A stretch of DNA of 64,000 nt from an uncultured Chloroflexota bacterium (GTDB taxonomy: Bacteria; Chloroflexota; Anaerolineae; UBA4142; SHND01): assembly GCA_937870825.1 (NCBI GenBank), contig CALMZO010000219.1, positions 1 to 64,000 on the forward strand, in the 5' to 3' direction. This document shows positions 63,671 through 64,000 of the stretch, piece after piece (the first letter of the stretch is position 1; each line of letters begins with the position of its first letter). Position numbers and translations under genes: made by a program. The notes beneath the pieces are model-generated. The model was not told the DNA's origin. It searched no databases and worked only from the letters and a program-made list of their open reading frames with translations.

Positions 63671-64000
63671 ATGAAAACCATTCTCCTCGTTGACGACGAA
63701 CCGAAAATTATTCAACTCGCGCGCGACTATTTGACGCACGCGGGTTTTGCGGTGTTGACGGCGAACGACGGGAAAAGCGCGCTTGCCGTGTGGCGTTCCG
63801 CGAAACCGGACTTGATTGTCCTCGACCTCGGACTGCCAAACATGGACGGTCTCGATGTGACGCGCATGGTGCGTCGCGAACCCGGTTTGAACAACACTCC
63901 CATCATCATGCTCACCGCGCGCAGTGATGAATCGGACAAGCTCGTCGGTCTCGAACTCGGCGCGGATGATTACATCGTCAAGCCCTTTTCGCCAAAGGAA
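63671..64000 (+). CDS. OmpR/PhoB-family response regulator, 5' part only
   Basis: The frame is open to the window edge (110 codons seen). MKTILLVDDEPKIIQLARDYL, phospho-acceptor Asp52 in VLDLGLPNMDG, MLTARSDE (Thr about 83) and YIVKPFSPKE (Lys about 105) are a complete receiver core; the ELGADDYIVKPFSPKE end is characteristic of OmpR/PhoB regulators, so a winged-helix DNA-binding domain should follow beyond the window, probably with a kinase gene. No strong ribosome site is seen. Confidence 0.88.
   Translation, partial: MKTILLVDDEPKIIQLARDYLTHAGFAVLTANDGKSALAVWRSAKPDLIVLDLGLPNMDGLDVTRMVRREPGLNNTPIIMLTARSDESDKLVGLELGADDYIVKPFSPKE

Overview
This 64 kb window reads as one gene-dense bacterial chromosome segment of moderately high GC. 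I see no rRNA, convincing tRNA, CRISPR array, prophage or intact insertion sequence. The features point to Chloroflexota (Anaerolineae-like), held as an inference only: very large soluble GAF/PAS kinases, Thr/Pro-rich stalks on exported proteins, an LPxTG-like tail, ECF sigma factors with small single-helix partners, and long runs of glycosyltransferases. A marker-gene or whole-window search would be needed to confirm the phylum.

Layout. (1) 85-8505 (-): a 2806-residue histidine kinase with about ten GAF and six PAS domains and no membrane segment. (2) 8856-14674 (+): a stress/envelope run (small membrane proteins, DUF2231, YciF-type ferritin-like protein, CBS protein, YflT-like glycine-zipper protein, two tandem DUF421 proteins, SRPBCC protein), then two hydrophilic stress-type genes on the other strand (14782-15782). 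A second stress group (GlsB/YeaQ, a second YciF-like protein, CsbD) lies at 25022-26250 (-). (3) 16117-18580 (+): a glycosyltransferase and UDP-galactopyranose mutase. (4) 18652-24731: a GH2 enzyme, a surface protein with a sorting-signal-like tail, an ECF sigma factor and a GH1-like enzyme. (5) 26604-31090 (+): two paralogous receiver-only regulators around a GH13 enzyme and a NarL-type regulator, then a HEAT/BNR protein. (6) 31175-35706: AI-2E transporter family protein, Gfo/Idh oxidoreductase, GT28 glycolipid glycosyltransferase, receiver protein. (7) 35707-36292: a more AT-rich stretch with no convincing gene. (8) 36293-43282 (+): CapA-like lipoprotein, DUF4160/DUF2442 pair, DUF1028-TPR protein, DegV, a second ECF sigma factor with two membrane proteins, M23 peptidase. 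(9) 43367-50549 (+): gltX, a DUF2442/HicB-like pair, glnS, lactate dehydrogenase, aldo/keto reductase, ferredoxin-NADP reductase-like flavoprotein. (10) 50638-59314 (+): a seven-gene exopolysaccharide cluster, mostly joined by 4-base overlaps. (11) 59338-64000: beta-helix secreted protein, GT-C-like membrane protein, small membrane protein, and the start of an OmpR-type response regulator cut by the window edge.

How it fits together: the coherent themes are stress and envelope maintenance (two stress groups, several regulators, two ECF sigma factors) and surface glycans (UGM pair, glycan cluster, GT28, CapA). The least ordinary points are the DUF2442/HicB-like module set between gltX and glnS and overlapping glnS, a DUF4160/DUF2442 pair with an apparently leaderless promoter, a set of promoters placed 7-8 bases before ATG, the 16-sensor-domain kinase, and a shared 16-base motif upstream of two unlinked membrane-protein genes. 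Start codons moved inward from the longest reading frame are justified entry by entry. Positions of short sites were counted by eye and may be off by one or two bases.
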